Shown here: piece by piece, positions 1 to 11,487 of the stretch
Position numbering within the stretch: position 1 is the stretch's first letter
Layout: every line of letters starts with the position of its first letter
Origin: Astropecten irregularis
Lineage: Eukaryota; Echinodermata; Asteroidea; Paxillosida; Astropectinidae
DNA: 64,000 nucleotides
Reading direction: 5' to 3'
NCBI GenBank assembly: GCA_963971285.1
Contig: OZ020251.1
Location: 8,246,001-8,310,000, forward strand
The notes under the pieces: model-generated
Databases searched by the model: none
What the model saw: the letters and a program-made list of their open reading frames with translations, nothing else
What the model was told of the DNA's origin: nothing
Program-made: the position numbers and the translations under genes

Positions 1-900
1 GACATGTGTAATTTTGTCTTTCCTGAGTTTGCCCCAGAAATGAGCAGGCAGATTTCAAAGATCGTGTTTAAAATATAGAATAAGACTGCGTGCTGCCATA
101 TATAATACACATACAGTGTGAACCGGTATTGCATGATATGTAGATCATTACATATTTCGCTACGCAGGGCGACTTCAGGTTCAAACATTTAGATCTATGA
201 TCTATACTGAAAATAAAAAGACACGTGTAATTTTGTTTTTCCTGAGTTTTATCGCAACAGTTTCTTTGTTGGTAATGTATGACAAAGGAACGTTCTTTAC
301 CCTCAGTCTCGAGTTCGTGATACTCTTTACCCACGTAAATGCAGTCATCAATTTATTTATAAACCAGGGCAGCCATACTGTTCTTGTGAGGCCCGTTTCA
401 TCATTGAATAAAGGACTACTAAAACAAAAAAGGTAGTAGAAAAAAAAACTAACTAATGTGCACTAACACTGATCTGCTTTCATACGCGACGTTCACAATA
501 TGTGATTGAAGATAACATAATAATTCAAATGCTTGAAACTAATAAGTTCCTCTTAATTTTGATAACGAGAACAATTGATGCAAAATCCATTCAATGAAAA
601 AATTGGCGAAGACAAACGATATTTTTTCAATTACACGTAAATTAATACGTGCTTATTCCTTAATCCTCATAAATTCATCAAGGTGAGCATGAATTAAAGA
701 AATAGGAGATTGCTATTATCGATTTTCCGAAGTTGGTTTTAGTTATTGAAATGAACGTCACAAAATATACGCATGAACCTATTCGATCGTGTCGGCAATC
801 GTACATGAGCTTGTATAACCCGTATACGAAATGTCTAATCTACGGTGGCTCGTTTCCGCCAAATCGATTGCGCATGACCCCCCCCCCCTTTTTCGGGTTA
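1..900. other. Non-coding left edge
   Basis: AT-rich sequence with only short open frames of up to about 106 codons. None shows a recognisable motif, signal peptide or splice context. I see no gene here. Confidence 0.5.
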
Positions 901-1085
901 AATATCACCATACCATTGCGTTATATCCCTATACTATTGCGTTTTATCCATGTATCATTGCGTTATATTGCCGTTTTATTGCGTTATATTGCCGCATTGT
1001 CACGTTATATCACTGTATTGTATCGCGATATATCGCCTTATTTACTCTGTTAACTTGCCTTATTTACGGCGTTATATCGCTTTGG
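901..1085. repeat. Degenerate 21-bp minisatellite
   Basis: About eight units of roughly 21 bp built on a cgttatat core (cgttatatccctatactattg and variants). It follows a short C-run at about 880-890. The units differ at several positions, so the array is old. Short open frames that cross it only reflect the periodicity. Confidence 0.7.
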
Positions 1086-1849
1086 TATTTTTAGGCAAAT
1101 TACTGGCAGACTTGCATCGCAACGTGGAAATTTACGTGTATGCGACGCACAGCAGCCACGTGCGGTACGAACGTCGAACATGTGCTATCAGGGAAATTAG
1201 TCTGGTCCCTTGACCATCTATGAATAGTTACTAACATTTCCTGGGTCGAGTTCCCAAACTAGAAAATGGGGTGATTTAATATTGACCGACGCGTTTCCCA
1301 ATCGAGGATTCAACGGCGTATTCCGCCGGTCGCGTATTCGCAAACTTAGTCATTAAAATATAATGCAAAGTGGTATAGGCAAGATAGCAACAACGGCCTT
1401 ACAATCAAGTACAGAAACGGTAGAATCACGATGCCACACAAATTATAATAATAAGGAGATCCTTGGTGGTTTTCCAGGACTGATCAATAGCGCATCTCTG
1501 GAGTTGAGGTTCTGTATTGATTGGAGTGTTTACTGTGGTAACTGCAGCAATGTAATAAAACCTTAAATGTTTGTGTTCACATGAAGGCAAAATACTGATT
1601 CCCATACTGTCGTTTGAAATTGGACCAAATTGTAAAATTGTGTAAAACTTATCTCTCTTGTTTTTTTGTTTTTTTCCTTCGTTGGAATGGTAAGACAGAA
1701 ACATCTTCAATCGGTGTAATTTAATTTGTTCGTCCGGCGAAATGATTATGTTTTACTGTCACTTGAACCTCAATGGAGTGATATTGTTTGCATTCAAACT
1801 TTTATTTCCAACAGAAGCATTAGTAATTTTGTATTTAAATTCGTTCTTA

Positions 1850-2150
1850 TCTGTTTGTATTGTTTTCCTGTCTGTTCTTTCCTGTGTTCTTGTCTCTGTC
1901 AATTGTTCTTATTCATTGTTTTAGTCTCATACAAGCTCTGCTTATTACGACGGCCTCATATTCTTCCCTTTCCCACAGACTGTTCACATAGGTAATTTTG
2001 TATTTAATCCTTAATCTAATCGTTTATGCTCTCTTTGCTATACAAATTGTATTTACAACATTATTTTTCCCAATATATAATTTGCTGTACCATACTTACT
2101 CTTCATTGAGAAGTATGAAATAAATGTTTATCTCAGTTGAATTGAATTGG
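1850..2150 (+). mobile_element. Possible LINE 3' tail
   Basis: The stretch ends with an aaataaatgttt motif followed by repeated ttgaa units (to 2150). This matches the 3' end of several invertebrate non-LTR retrotransposons, which finish in short tandem repeats. No reverse transcriptase is present, so the copy would be 5'-truncated. The call rests on the tail alone. Confidence 0.3.
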
Positions 2151-2199
2151 ATTTCTGCTATACATCCTTGTTCGATACGTTTTGTTCAAAGCTGATATT

Positions 2200-2510
2200 G
2201 ACCATGGTATGAATATGGCAATTAAGATGCCTCAGCGTCAGCACCGATCGATAGCACGCGTATAGAAGCAGTTTAATCATTAACGATTGTCCTGCTTTCT
2301 ATCAACAATAAAAAAAGATACACTTTAACAAAACCTTACGTTTAGTAGATTTTACGTTAAAAACATGCTCTATGAACTTGAATTTTTAGCTCATCAGTTT
2401 AGCATGACCGTGATCGGAGGAAGGCAATTAAGATGCCTCATTGTCAGCATCGTTCGATAGTAAGCGTAGAGACGTGGTCTAATTTCTAACGGTTATCTTG
2501 CTCTTGCCCT
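2200..2510. repeat. Two direct copies of a ~110-bp unit
   Basis: The motif ggcaattaagatgcctca starts at 2217 and again at 2423. Both are followed by similar sequence (gtcagca, cgatag, aacg, ttgctct). The spacing is about 206 bp. The arms are diverged. Function unknown. Confidence 0.6.
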
Positions 2511-3059
2511 TTCTCTTAAAAATCAACCAAATGAAAGTGGCCTCTATCGATAAATCAGAGTTTTGTGTATCCCCATGAGAAGGTGATGCCGTATCTTTGC
2601 TTGATCGTTCGCTGGTAAACAGGCAATACTCAACATTGGTCTTAGTGTTTCATCAATATAAGCGAGGAAGGACTATTATTGTGCAATGAAAATCAAAATT
2701 ACGGTGCCCCTATTTGGCGCCCACTGTTTATGAAAAGGGGCAACAGTTTTTCTTAAGGATTTTCTCTTTTATTTTTAATCTCCTAAAGATCAACAATTAT
2801 GTTGGACACTGTCTTTACTCTTCTCTGGATAAATAAAGCAATTTATAGAGAAATATTTTAACTATATGTTTCTATTATCACCATTTATACACCCTGTAAA
2901 TTATAGGTTCGAGTTTATAGGATTTTGTCAGTCATGTGGTTTTGTTACAGAGTCCCATTTTTGTCATTTATTGCATATGTTGTTACATGCATCAAATCTG
3001 ATCACGAACCAGCACATGTAGATTTTTAGGTGTACCACGAATTGTAAAAAAAAAATGTC

Positions 3060-3330
3060 TTGAAAAGAGGAAATACGGTAATAATGGAGAATTGTAACAA
3101 AAAGAAACTAGAGATTCTATGTCTGTCTGCTACAGAGCATAGGGCTTTTCCGCTCCATATTTTTAAAATTAATTTATGAATCCTTGCAACATTAGATCTA
3201 AATATGTATGTGTCACAAAGAAAGACCTTGCCTAAGATTGATATTTGTGAAAGAATCATGTTCCTAGCTCTTACCACTTTTAAATGAGGAGCTAATTCCT
3301 GTTTGACCGGAAGTAGAGGTCACAGAGGTC
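3060..3330 (-). repeat. Dispersed repeat, same family as 46765-47005
   Basis: The words cttttccgct, aagaccttgccta and agctcttaccacttttaa recur in reverse complement, in the same order, at 46765-47005. It therefore appears to be a dispersed repeat of about 250 bp. No coding content or termini were seen. Confidence 0.5.
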
Positions 3331-3735
3331 AAGCAATGTGTCACAAAGACAGACCTTCCCTTACAATCACTTTTGGTGAAAAAATCAAATGAAATTGTTA
3401 AGAACGTATAGCTGTGCACTGCGTATGTAAGTCTTACAGAGAGTGAACAGATTAATCAATAATACAGACGTCAAACAGAATTAATGACCCTTCGGGTTTT
3501 ATATTGCATTCACATGTGCTTTAATTCAGTTTGGGAGATTGGCAAGGATGATATAATGATGTAATGTAATCATTAATTACAGGGTCTTCATCGGTTATGG
3601 AGAACCATTTTCATTTCAGACAAACAATGGCAATGACTTGGATTCATTGTGGGCTCGTATATGCATAATACATATAAATTAGTAAATCAGTATGGAGAAT
3701 CCTTTTCATTTCAGACACACAATGGCAAATTAAAA

Positions 3736-3960
3736 CATTGCATTTCTTATGGCTACGTATAATTAGCTTGCTATGTGCAAAGGGTCTTTTCACTAGTACT
3801 AGTGAAAAGACCCTTTGCACGTAGCAAGCTAATTAGGCCTATACGTAGCCATTACTTAGAAATGCAATGTTTTCATTTCAGACACACAATGGCATACTAA
3901 TGAAAAGACCCTTTGCACGTAGCAAGCTAATTATACGTAGCCATTAGAAATGCTATGTTT
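3736..3960. repeat. Long perfect-core hairpin with an extra direct copy
   Basis: Arms of about 65 bp meet at 3797. The centre is actagt/actagt, flanked by gaaaagaccctttgcac, with tagcaagctaatta further out. The outermost match is cattgcattt against aaatgcaatg (3736 and 3869). A third copy of the arm follows in direct orientation at about 3898-3955. The hairpin therefore looks like one unit duplicated in inverted and then direct orientation. Confidence 0.8.
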
Positions 3961-4356
3961 TCATTTTCACCGAATGGATCCCGTTGTCTTGAAGGCATGA
4001 CATTCAGATTGTTTTCATTCTGGTGCCATCTCCAACTGATATTGACCTGGAAACTCTGTGGGCTCCTATATGCATATACATATAGATAAACCCATTAATT
4101 GCTGTTCTCAGTGTCGTGTCTCTTATCAACCTCAAGGAAGAAGCCATCAAGGGGAATTATTGTGATCTTCAGGTTTGCACGTTTTATTGATTGGCCTTCA
4201 GCAATGGCGTGGTCTTTGGTGCAGTCCATTGTCTTTCATTTCGGGCTGCGCGCTATGGGCTTTTAGTTTTGATTCTCCAGCACATAGATAGTCATTTAAG
4301 CGTATTACTGAATAACTGCATCCATGGAGCAGGTTTAGTCTGAGGTTTTTTAGTAT

Positions 4357-4384
4357 TGATGATAATAATAATAATAATAATAAT
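4357..4384. repeat. (AAT)n microsatellite
   Basis: About nine aat/ata trinucleotide units in a row. Confidence 0.9.
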
Positions 4385-4470
4385 GTATTTTTATACAGCT
4401 TGTTGAAAACTGTAAATACAATCAAGATGTGAAATCAAAGCAAAAAGCCAAAAATGGGCAATCCAAAATA

Positions 4471-4846
4471 AGGCCATACAAAAAAAATTGTTGTATTGGC
4501 GTTACCCGCCCGACCCAAAATATGCCCCGACCGTCAACATTTTAACCCCCCCCCCCCAAAAAAAAAAAAAATAAATAAATAAAAATCGGGGAAAAAAAGA
4601 AATAAAATAAAACAATCGCAAATTTGTATGCAGATTAAAAGCTTAAAAGGAGCAAAAGATGGAAACCAGACTGGTTAAAAATGTTATGTCATTTCTTGTC
4701 TTTATTTGACACGTCAAATACTGTGATATACAGGGGAAAAGCATTTAATACCCCAGGAAAAATTTAATAAAAAAAAAAACAATCCGCCCGCCCTACCCTA
4801 TTTTCCAAACCTCTGTTACGCCAATACAACAATTTTTTTATGGCCT
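4471..4846. mobile_element. MITE with ~35-bp terminal inverted repeats
   Basis: The left end reads aggccatac, an A-run, then ttgttgtattggcgt. The right end is its reverse complement (acgccaatacaacaa, T-run, atggcct). The 376-bp interior is C- and A-rich with no ORF. I could not find a convincing target-site duplication, so the superfamily is unassigned. Confidence 0.75.
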
Positions 4847-5264
4847 AACAGCCATCGAGTTTCAAAGTTCTCGATTTTGCTGGTAGAATAAGTGGAATAA
4901 AGCGCCTTTAATCGTTAATCGTTCCTTTTGTATAAAAGCAGTGAGTTTGTTTTTATCCTGTAGTCTATTATTGTGTGTGTTTATCAAGGACCGAGACCGA
5001 GGAAATAAATGTTGATTGGTTAAATGCTGTTTATTAGAACTCGAACGATTTGAGCAGAAGTTTAGTTGACTAAACAATAAAGCAATTTCAGGTTAAACTG
5101 AATAGTGCTTGAATCATCGTACACATAATTATGTTGGTTGTCTTGAGCGTTCAATTGTAGGAAGACTCGCTTCATGTCTCCTTACTCTGAACTCGTTATT
5201 GTCAATCCGCAAATATTTCACATTTTAAATTTGAAATTTCCCCATTTTAATACCACAATCGCGT

Positions 5265-5467
5265 CAGTGGCGCACCCAGGGGAGGGGGGCTTGATCACCC
5301 CCCCCCCCCCCCCCGAGGGTAACTGAAAAAAGGGGGAAAATGGGGAGAGGGGATGGAGAGGAGAAAGAGGAGGAGGAGGGGAGGGGAGTCAACAAATGTT
5401 TCTTGGCCGTTTCTTTTTTCACTTTGAGCCCCCCCCCCCCCAAGAACAAATTATGGGTGCGCCGGTG
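5265..5467. mobile_element. hAT-type MITE with 8-bp TSD
   Basis: A 203-bp element starts CAGTGGCGCACCC and ends GGGTGCGCCGGTG (inverted, two mismatches). It is flanked on both sides by AATCGCGT (5257-5264 and 5468-5475). An 8-bp TSD with a CA-G-GCG terminus is the hallmark of hAT transposons. The interior has two long C-runs and purine-rich tracts and no transposase. Confidence 0.85.
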
Positions 5468-5639
5468 AATCGCGTGCGTCATAACAATACGCGATGCATA
5501 GCTCTTCCAAAGGTCGGCGAAGGGAGTTATTGTGTCTGAATCTGTGAGCAAGGGCATGCGCAGTAGAAGGTAGGAGCTGTGGAACCGACTCGCTTCCGGC
5601 CTCTATGAAAGAGCCCCATCTAACGCAGTTTCAATAGGG

Positions 5640-5743
5640 CGCCTCAAAAGATCATGATCATTCCAACCTTTACTTTTTCCAGCGCCGAATTGAGGAACGG
5701 AGGTAGCCAATATCGAAACGCTGTGCTGCTTTTACATCCACAG
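5640..5743 (+). other. Candidate non-coding first exon of discoidin gene copy 1
   Basis: The sequence ends acatccacag, followed by the strong donor gtaagcg at 5744. The paralogous position at 17333 ends with the same acgctgtgct...acag/gtaagcg. A matching acceptor lies at 6573-6574 (tattctttgcag), 58 bp before the ATG. I infer a spliced 5' leader. The upstream limit of the exon is not defined. Confidence 0.45.
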
Positions 5744-6296
5744 GTAAGCGTATGGGGGCCAATGTTAAAACAGGTACGTTACAAAGTGGCTTCATGAATT
5801 CTCACATATTGGAAATTTGCACACAAGTTTTTCCAACCAGTCGTTGGGAATATCAATCTATGACAATGCATATGGTTAAGCTTGAAGGATACGCACGAAT
5901 ATTTATCTGGGTTTGAGTTAACATTCAATGGTGAGATATCGTGAAAAAACAGCATTACTGTGGTAAACATTCTCGTGGATGTACACTTATGTGAGCCTAA
6001 TGTAAATCGCATGCCATTATGTGACGACATTGTGTTAGTCCAGGATCAAATACGGATTCCATGTTCCTTTGCAATCTTGTTTCTAACACAGAATAACACG
6101 ATACGTGTATTAGCAAAAGTTGAAAGTGGTGACCATTTTTGACAACAGTTTTGCTTCCCTGGAAAAATAAATCATGGAATGTGGTCCAGGCTAACGCAAA
6201 ATGTAGTGTTTCTGGAAAGTTGCTTCCTTCTTTTCGAGATCCAGTTAATAACGGATTTAATGTTTCAACCACAACCATAATAGTGAATCGGGGGAG

Positions 6297-6470
6297 TCAG
6301 CTTGGTGTAGCGGTTCTTTCCTCGCCTTTCACCTCTACGGACCGGGTTCAAGTCCTGCTCAGATTCTGTGGGTTTTATACAGAATTTAACTCTGGCGTTT
6401 TCCTCCCCCCTCTAAAAAGTGTATCTTCTTCTTACTATCTTTCCATAAAGGTTTCATCACGCTTTCGAGC
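6297..6470 (+). mobile_element. tRNA-derived SINE
   Basis: Pol III boxes are visible: A-box-like tggtgtagcggtt and B box gggttcaagtcctg, 50 bp apart. A body follows with ctgtgggttttat and gttttcctccccc, as in common marine invertebrate SINEs. It sits just before the first coding exon of copy 1. Confidence 0.65.
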
Positions 6471-6632
6471 TACAGTGCCTGGAACACTTTTGAGGAATCC
6501 TTAGTGTCATTACCAGAAATTGATCATTATTAGGTCATCTTCTGAGATATTCTTTTATTTTATATTCTTTGCAGTTTAACAAACTAGCTGTTGCTACTGC
6601 CCTTGCGTCTCGTAGAATTGATTGTTTGAACA

Positions 6633-9600
6633 ATGGATATCGTCAATTTAGCTATTATTCTTCTGGAAGTCATTGACTTGATTGCTGCAACCGGAGTAGG
6701 CATTCCAACATGTAAACGTGGAGCAAGCCTGAGGGAGCAGCAAATGAGACGGGGTTACAATCACAAATTTTACCGCGGTCGAGCAAAGAATCAAGTCTTG
6801 CGGGGAAGCGGCTACCTTAATATAACCACAGGCTCTTATCTGACGTGTGCCGGGATGTGTGTGCGAGATGATGAGTGCAAATCATTCAACTTCTGCAAAG
6901 ATGAAAACCGTTGTGAGCTAAACTTGGCGGGATACTTGGAGAATATGAGTAAGTTGCTGTTCTCAAAGGGCTGCCTGTACTTCGATGAAGAATATCACGG
7001 GCCCGACACTGGTAAGCATTTTTGTTTTTAATTAAAAAAATCAACGAAAAAAGATAAATTCAATGGAAATGTTTCTTAACTGGAAATGTAAAAATACAAT
7101 CACTGTATCTGAAAGTTTAGAGCCTTAACTTAATTTTGGAGCAAGGCCTTTTATTGAACGAAATCATCAGCAAAAGGGTTTGTCATTATTGCGGCAATTT
7201 AGATTTCTGAGATCATTTTTTTCATTCTGAGCATCAACTGAAAATTAATGTTCTACTTTAAGTATTGAATGATGCAGTATTTTGCTTTGGAAGCGGATAG
7301 ATGTTTCCATATCGGTTAGGCCTATCTATGTTAAACAAATTACAGAGCGCCCTTACGGTATTCTGAAGGTCGCTGGATTAATCCCGCTACAGTCCTTTCT
7401 TCTTTGTTCACTTTCAAATGACACAACATTATTCCAGTAAGTTTTCCGTGTGGGTATTTAATAATGACATAATAAAAAAAAAACATCCAGGTTGATTGAT
7501 CCCTATAACGTACTGTTTATAAGGTTGCAGCATTGATTATGATTCGCGTATCTAAAATTATGTATGTTTGTTTATACTGTGGTATTTAAGTTTTTTCCTG
7601 GCTTCTGATTACAAAACGAACAAAGACAATACACTATATTGCCATCACCCATTTTGTGGCCGCCATGACATGAAGTAATTTTGGGCGAATCACATCCATT
7701 AACTGCACTTCGTTATTGAGAATTTCGTGCTGTTTAATTAATTTTTTGTTTAATTTTTTTTCGAAATATTAACTTTTAGCCTACTCATTTCAATATGTGT
7801 TCATCACACTCAACCAAGTCTATTTACAGCTTTGAACTTCAAGCTGATAAATGAAAAAGACGCATATAATTTATGTTTGAATACAAGAGGTTAACAAATT
7901 GTGACAACACCCCCAGCCCGGCACACATAGTGTTAGGTTTGCATACCTTATGTGGACTTTCCTTTGTCCCCATGCCAAGTAATAAAGCGTTTGTAAATTT
8001 GTATTTTTTTGTAGCGATTTAAATGTTTTAAAATATAAAGCGTTTTGAGTTTTTAATGTAAAACGCTAAAAAAATATTTTATATTATAGTTGCATGCATC
8101 AACCTACATATGGGCCTACATTGTCTTGATGATACGGCGAGGCATGATTGGCCAACCTCTCTCGTATCACTGTAGGCATATTTAAGTTTCGTGGTCCACT
8201 TAAGATGACTTTCAACTTTGTTGGTTTCCTTTTTTTCTTTTTAAACAATTAAAAAGCATCGACGACAATTCATTTCGATGTCAATAAATTTAAAGGTACA
8301 GAACAGGATTAGTAACCTACCCAGACATTTTTTTTTTGCAGATTTACGTATTACTGTCGGCATATAATAAATGGTGTTGGTAGAAACATACCGTTGGAAA
8401 AGGACCGCCTGAAATAGTGTAATTATCGAGAAATTGGTAAAACAAAGACCGGAAACAGTTTTGATCCCATATTGGACCAGACGAATTGTGAGTGTTGTTC
8501 TGTGACCTTTAACAATCATGTAGTAAACCTTTAAAAAACAACTATAAATTCCGTTGATGACCAATTGAACTTTGACTACCTTGCCTAGCGAAAAATCGTT
8601 ACTTGGTCGGAACCCGGATCTTTGAGCGTTAAATTTTGAGACTCACTGATATTACATTAAACATCCCTAACACACACATGCAAAAAAAACCTTGGCGAAG
8701 TTGAGGTCATTAGATTTACCTTCCATTGTTTCGATTGATTTAAATTAATTTCCAAAATGAATATAATCATCAAATAACCACAGGGGAAACTGACTGAGTG
8801 TAAAGTCATTTAAAACTGAACAAAGAATAAATTACTGAAGCGGGATTCGAACTGGCGACCCCGCCCAATACAGTAACATGCGTTCTACCAACTGAACCAT
8901 CCAGCCCCTACGTTGGTGGTGACCCCAATATAACATTCACCTTGTTCGTTTTGCAGTCAGAAGCCATGCAACCACGCAAACACCGCCATACCCTAAGGAG
9001 CATTTCACCGATTTTTTATTATTTTTTTGTTTTCACTTTTCAATGACGTCAAAAATAAATTGGGAAAACGAAGAATTTACTGGGAATAGTTCTTCATATA
9101 TTGTTTTTTTTGATTACGAGATAACTAAGTTCAAGTGAAAAGGCAACGCTCTTAGAAACCTCTACTTAACTGAAAAAAATCAACGCTTTTAGGTTAAACC
9201 CTCTCTTCACGTATACAAATAAAAACTTGCAGAGGGATTCTGTATTCTGAACATGTGCTTTTGTCTTATACAGACTATGGACTATACATAATCAGAAATG
9301 AAAACCACTTTAGCTTCAAAAAGATTAACTCTGCAAAATACGAAATCCAATTTTCGAATTGAGCTCGGCCAAATGTATCTCTTTTAGCATAGCGTTTATT
9401 TTATTTATGTCTGCAACTCAGACCGAACTACCAGAGAACCAACTATCAGAAAACCAACTACCGAGCAACCAACTACGGAGGGACCAACTGCCAAGAAACC
9501 AACTACCGAGGAACCAACTACCGAGAAACCATCTACTGAGGAACCGACTACCAAGAAACCGATTACCGAGGAAGCAACTACCGAGGAAGCAACTACCATG

Positions 9601-11487
9601 GATGCAACTACCGAGGAACAAACTACCGAGAAACCAACTACCGAGGAACCAACTACCGTGGAACCAACTACCGAGGAACCAACTACCGAGGAAACAACTA
9701 CCGAGAAACCAACTACCGAGGAACCAACTACCGAGAAACCAACTACAAAGAAACCAACTACCGAGAAACCAACTACCGAGGAACCAACTACCGAGGAACC
9801 AACTACCGAGAAACCAACTACCGAGGAACCAACTACCGAGAAACCAACTACAAAGAAACCAACTACCGAGGAACCAACTACCGAGAAACCAACTACCGAG
9901 GAACCAACTACCGAGGAACCAACTACCGAGAAACCAACTACAAAGAAACCAACTACCGAGAAACCAACTACCGAGGAACCAACTACCGAGGAACCAACTA
10001 CCGAGAAACCGACTACCATGGACTCAACTACCGAGGCCCAAGGTATGGTAGAAATTTCCATATAGGCCTATTTTAAAAACAACTGAATAAAATTAGTTTG
10101 AAAACAGGTGTTAGTCACTTTTTGGCAGACTGAGAATGTTTGCAAAATTTTGGCAGAGATTGAATGACACAATTAGTATTAATTGCGCTTTTATTTTTCT
10201 ATTGTCCACTCGTTATTAGCTGAATGTTCGGTTCCAAAGCCTCTGGGCCTGGAAGACGACACCATCCCCGATGAACGTATGACTGCATCGGTTGCTTGGA
10301 ATTGCTGTCCAGCATCAAATGCTCGTCTGAACCATGACAGCTGGTGGGGAACCTTTAGGTGGGTATCGAAAATACTATTAAGAATTACTGTTATAATTGA
10401 GTATTTTAATTTTAACATCCGAAGAAAACAAAATCGATTGACCCAATAAGTTAAGTATTGTATATTTCATAGTGGTTTCATTTTAATTTTGAATTGACTT
10501 CGAATGTCACGACCATGCATAAACGTCTCAACGCGAAAACAAGTTGTTTAGTTGCTTTGTTAATCCTAAATAACGGTAACAAACATTACATTACATTACA
10601 TTAATGCAGGAAATTCAATTAGTTGTAGATTTCGACCACCCTCTTGTTTTCTCAGCAAACTTCCACGTTGATTAGACAGAACGTGTGGGCTAATGAGATT
10701 TGCCTATCCTGCGTTTGTTGCATGAGACTCATATTGAATATTTTGTTTAATGTTTAATCCTTGTCCCAACAGCGCCGAGGGTTTCTATATCGAGGTAGTC
10801 TTGGGTGAACCTACATTGGTATCTGGTATTATCACACAGGGTAAAACCGGTGATCCTCGACGCGTAACAAAGTACAGGGTAGTATTCAGGAAGAATCTCT
10901 CCTCCGAGCTTGAATACGTGACTGATGACAATGGTGACGTCAAGGTATACCCTCAAATCTGCACAAATTATCAAATCAAATTAGTTTTGCACAGTACTTA
11001 ACTTGAAACAATTAAATCTCTGAAAATTAGTTATCATAATAATGGTAAACGTTAACGTGATGTGCTTCTTCCAAAAAATTGCAGTTTCAGGTGTAATACG
11101 TCTTAAACATTTCTGGTAGGTCTTGACCTCTAATTCTAGCTTCCTGGCAAGATGCTTTTTTCTAAATAAACCTGACATTATTATTTAGTTGTTTCCCAAG
11201 TGTAGATCGGTTTAACAATGGAACGTTGTCCATTGGTTTCCAGACTGCGCTTAGAGTCAAACGGTATTTGAGCATATTGCCTCATATCACCAAATGAATC
11301 AGTTTTGTGATTGTTGCTTTATCTTCAGGTGTTTGATGGCAACGTGGATGATGCTATCACTCCTGTAACCAATATGTTTCATCAGAGCGTCGTAGCGGTT
11401 GCTGTGCGTGTTGAACCGGTTGCTTGGTTTGATTTTCCTGTCATGCGATTGGAGCTGCTTGGATGTTACATCATGCGCAAGAAGTGA
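6633..11487 (+). CDS. Secreted PAN / Thr-rich / F5/8C discoidin protein, copy 1
   Basis: Inferred coding exons are 6633-7011, 9422-10042, 10220-10358, 10773-10944 and 11329-11487. All have GT/AG borders and join in frame to 489 residues. Residues 1-20 are a hydrophobic signal peptide. Residues 45-120 form a PAN/apple-like domain with Cys at 72, 76, 82, 88, 94 and 114 and sequons at 63 and 104. Residues 127-333 are Thr/Glu/Pro repeats. Residues 334-489 are an F5/8 type C domain, closed by the usual Cys pair (336 and 483, in LLGCYI). No membrane segment is seen, so it should be extracellular; F5/8C domains commonly bind sugars or phospholipids. Odd point: the strand usually reading WIEVDLG reads YIEVVLG here, which may alter fold or binding. 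The specific ligand is unknown. Intron phases are 1, 1, 2 and 0. Confidence 0.85.
7360..7660 (+). mobile_element. Fragments of the tRNA-related SINE in intron 1
   Basis: The piece ggattaatcccgctacagtc...ctttgttcactttcaaatga (7370-7425) matches the region after the B box of the SINE at 51770-52066. The piece tggcttctgattacaaaacgaac (7600-7630) matches its 5' part. The order is reversed relative to an intact copy, so these are rearranged or independent fragments. Confidence 0.5.
8756..8995 (-). mobile_element. tRNA-related SINE shared by both gene copies
   Basis: On the minus strand this reads tggcttctgactgc, then a tRNA-like unit with B box gttcgaatcccgc (slightly changed here), then ctgactga and ggttatttgatgattata. 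The same insertion is found at the matching intron position of copy 2 (20407-20646), so it predates the duplication. The tRNA-like unit lies in the middle, not at the 5' end. Confidence 0.8.
9422..10042 (+). repeat. Thr/Glu/Pro repeat exon of copy 1 (15-bp units)
   Basis: This 621-bp exon has about 41 units of 15 bp encoding T-T-E-E-P or T-T-E-K-P, with T-T-K-K-P every few units. Many threonines suggest dense O-glycosylation, a mucin-like stalk between the PAN and discoidin domains. Both borders are phase 1 (acceptor gcaactcag, donor cccaag/gtatgg), so length changes of whole units stay in frame. The paralogous exon of copy 2 has 351 bp. Confidence 0.85.

Noticed and set aside
6139-6504. 121-codon frame upstream of copy 1
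   Set aside because: It crosses a SINE and the candidate leader intron.
8833-8920. Candidate tRNA genes at several SINE sites (also 6300, 30090, 32590, 32680, 62880)
   Set aside because: Boxes A and B are present, but cloverleaf stems, especially the acceptor stem, do not pair, and the units are embedded in repeated sequence.
9359-10061. Long frames of both strands over the Thr-rich exon (Leu-Pro-Arg-Asn-Gln repeats; Val-Val-Gly-Ser repeats)
   Set aside because: Any 15-bp repeat without a stop opens several frames. Only the T-T-E-E-P frame joins in phase with the flanking exons.
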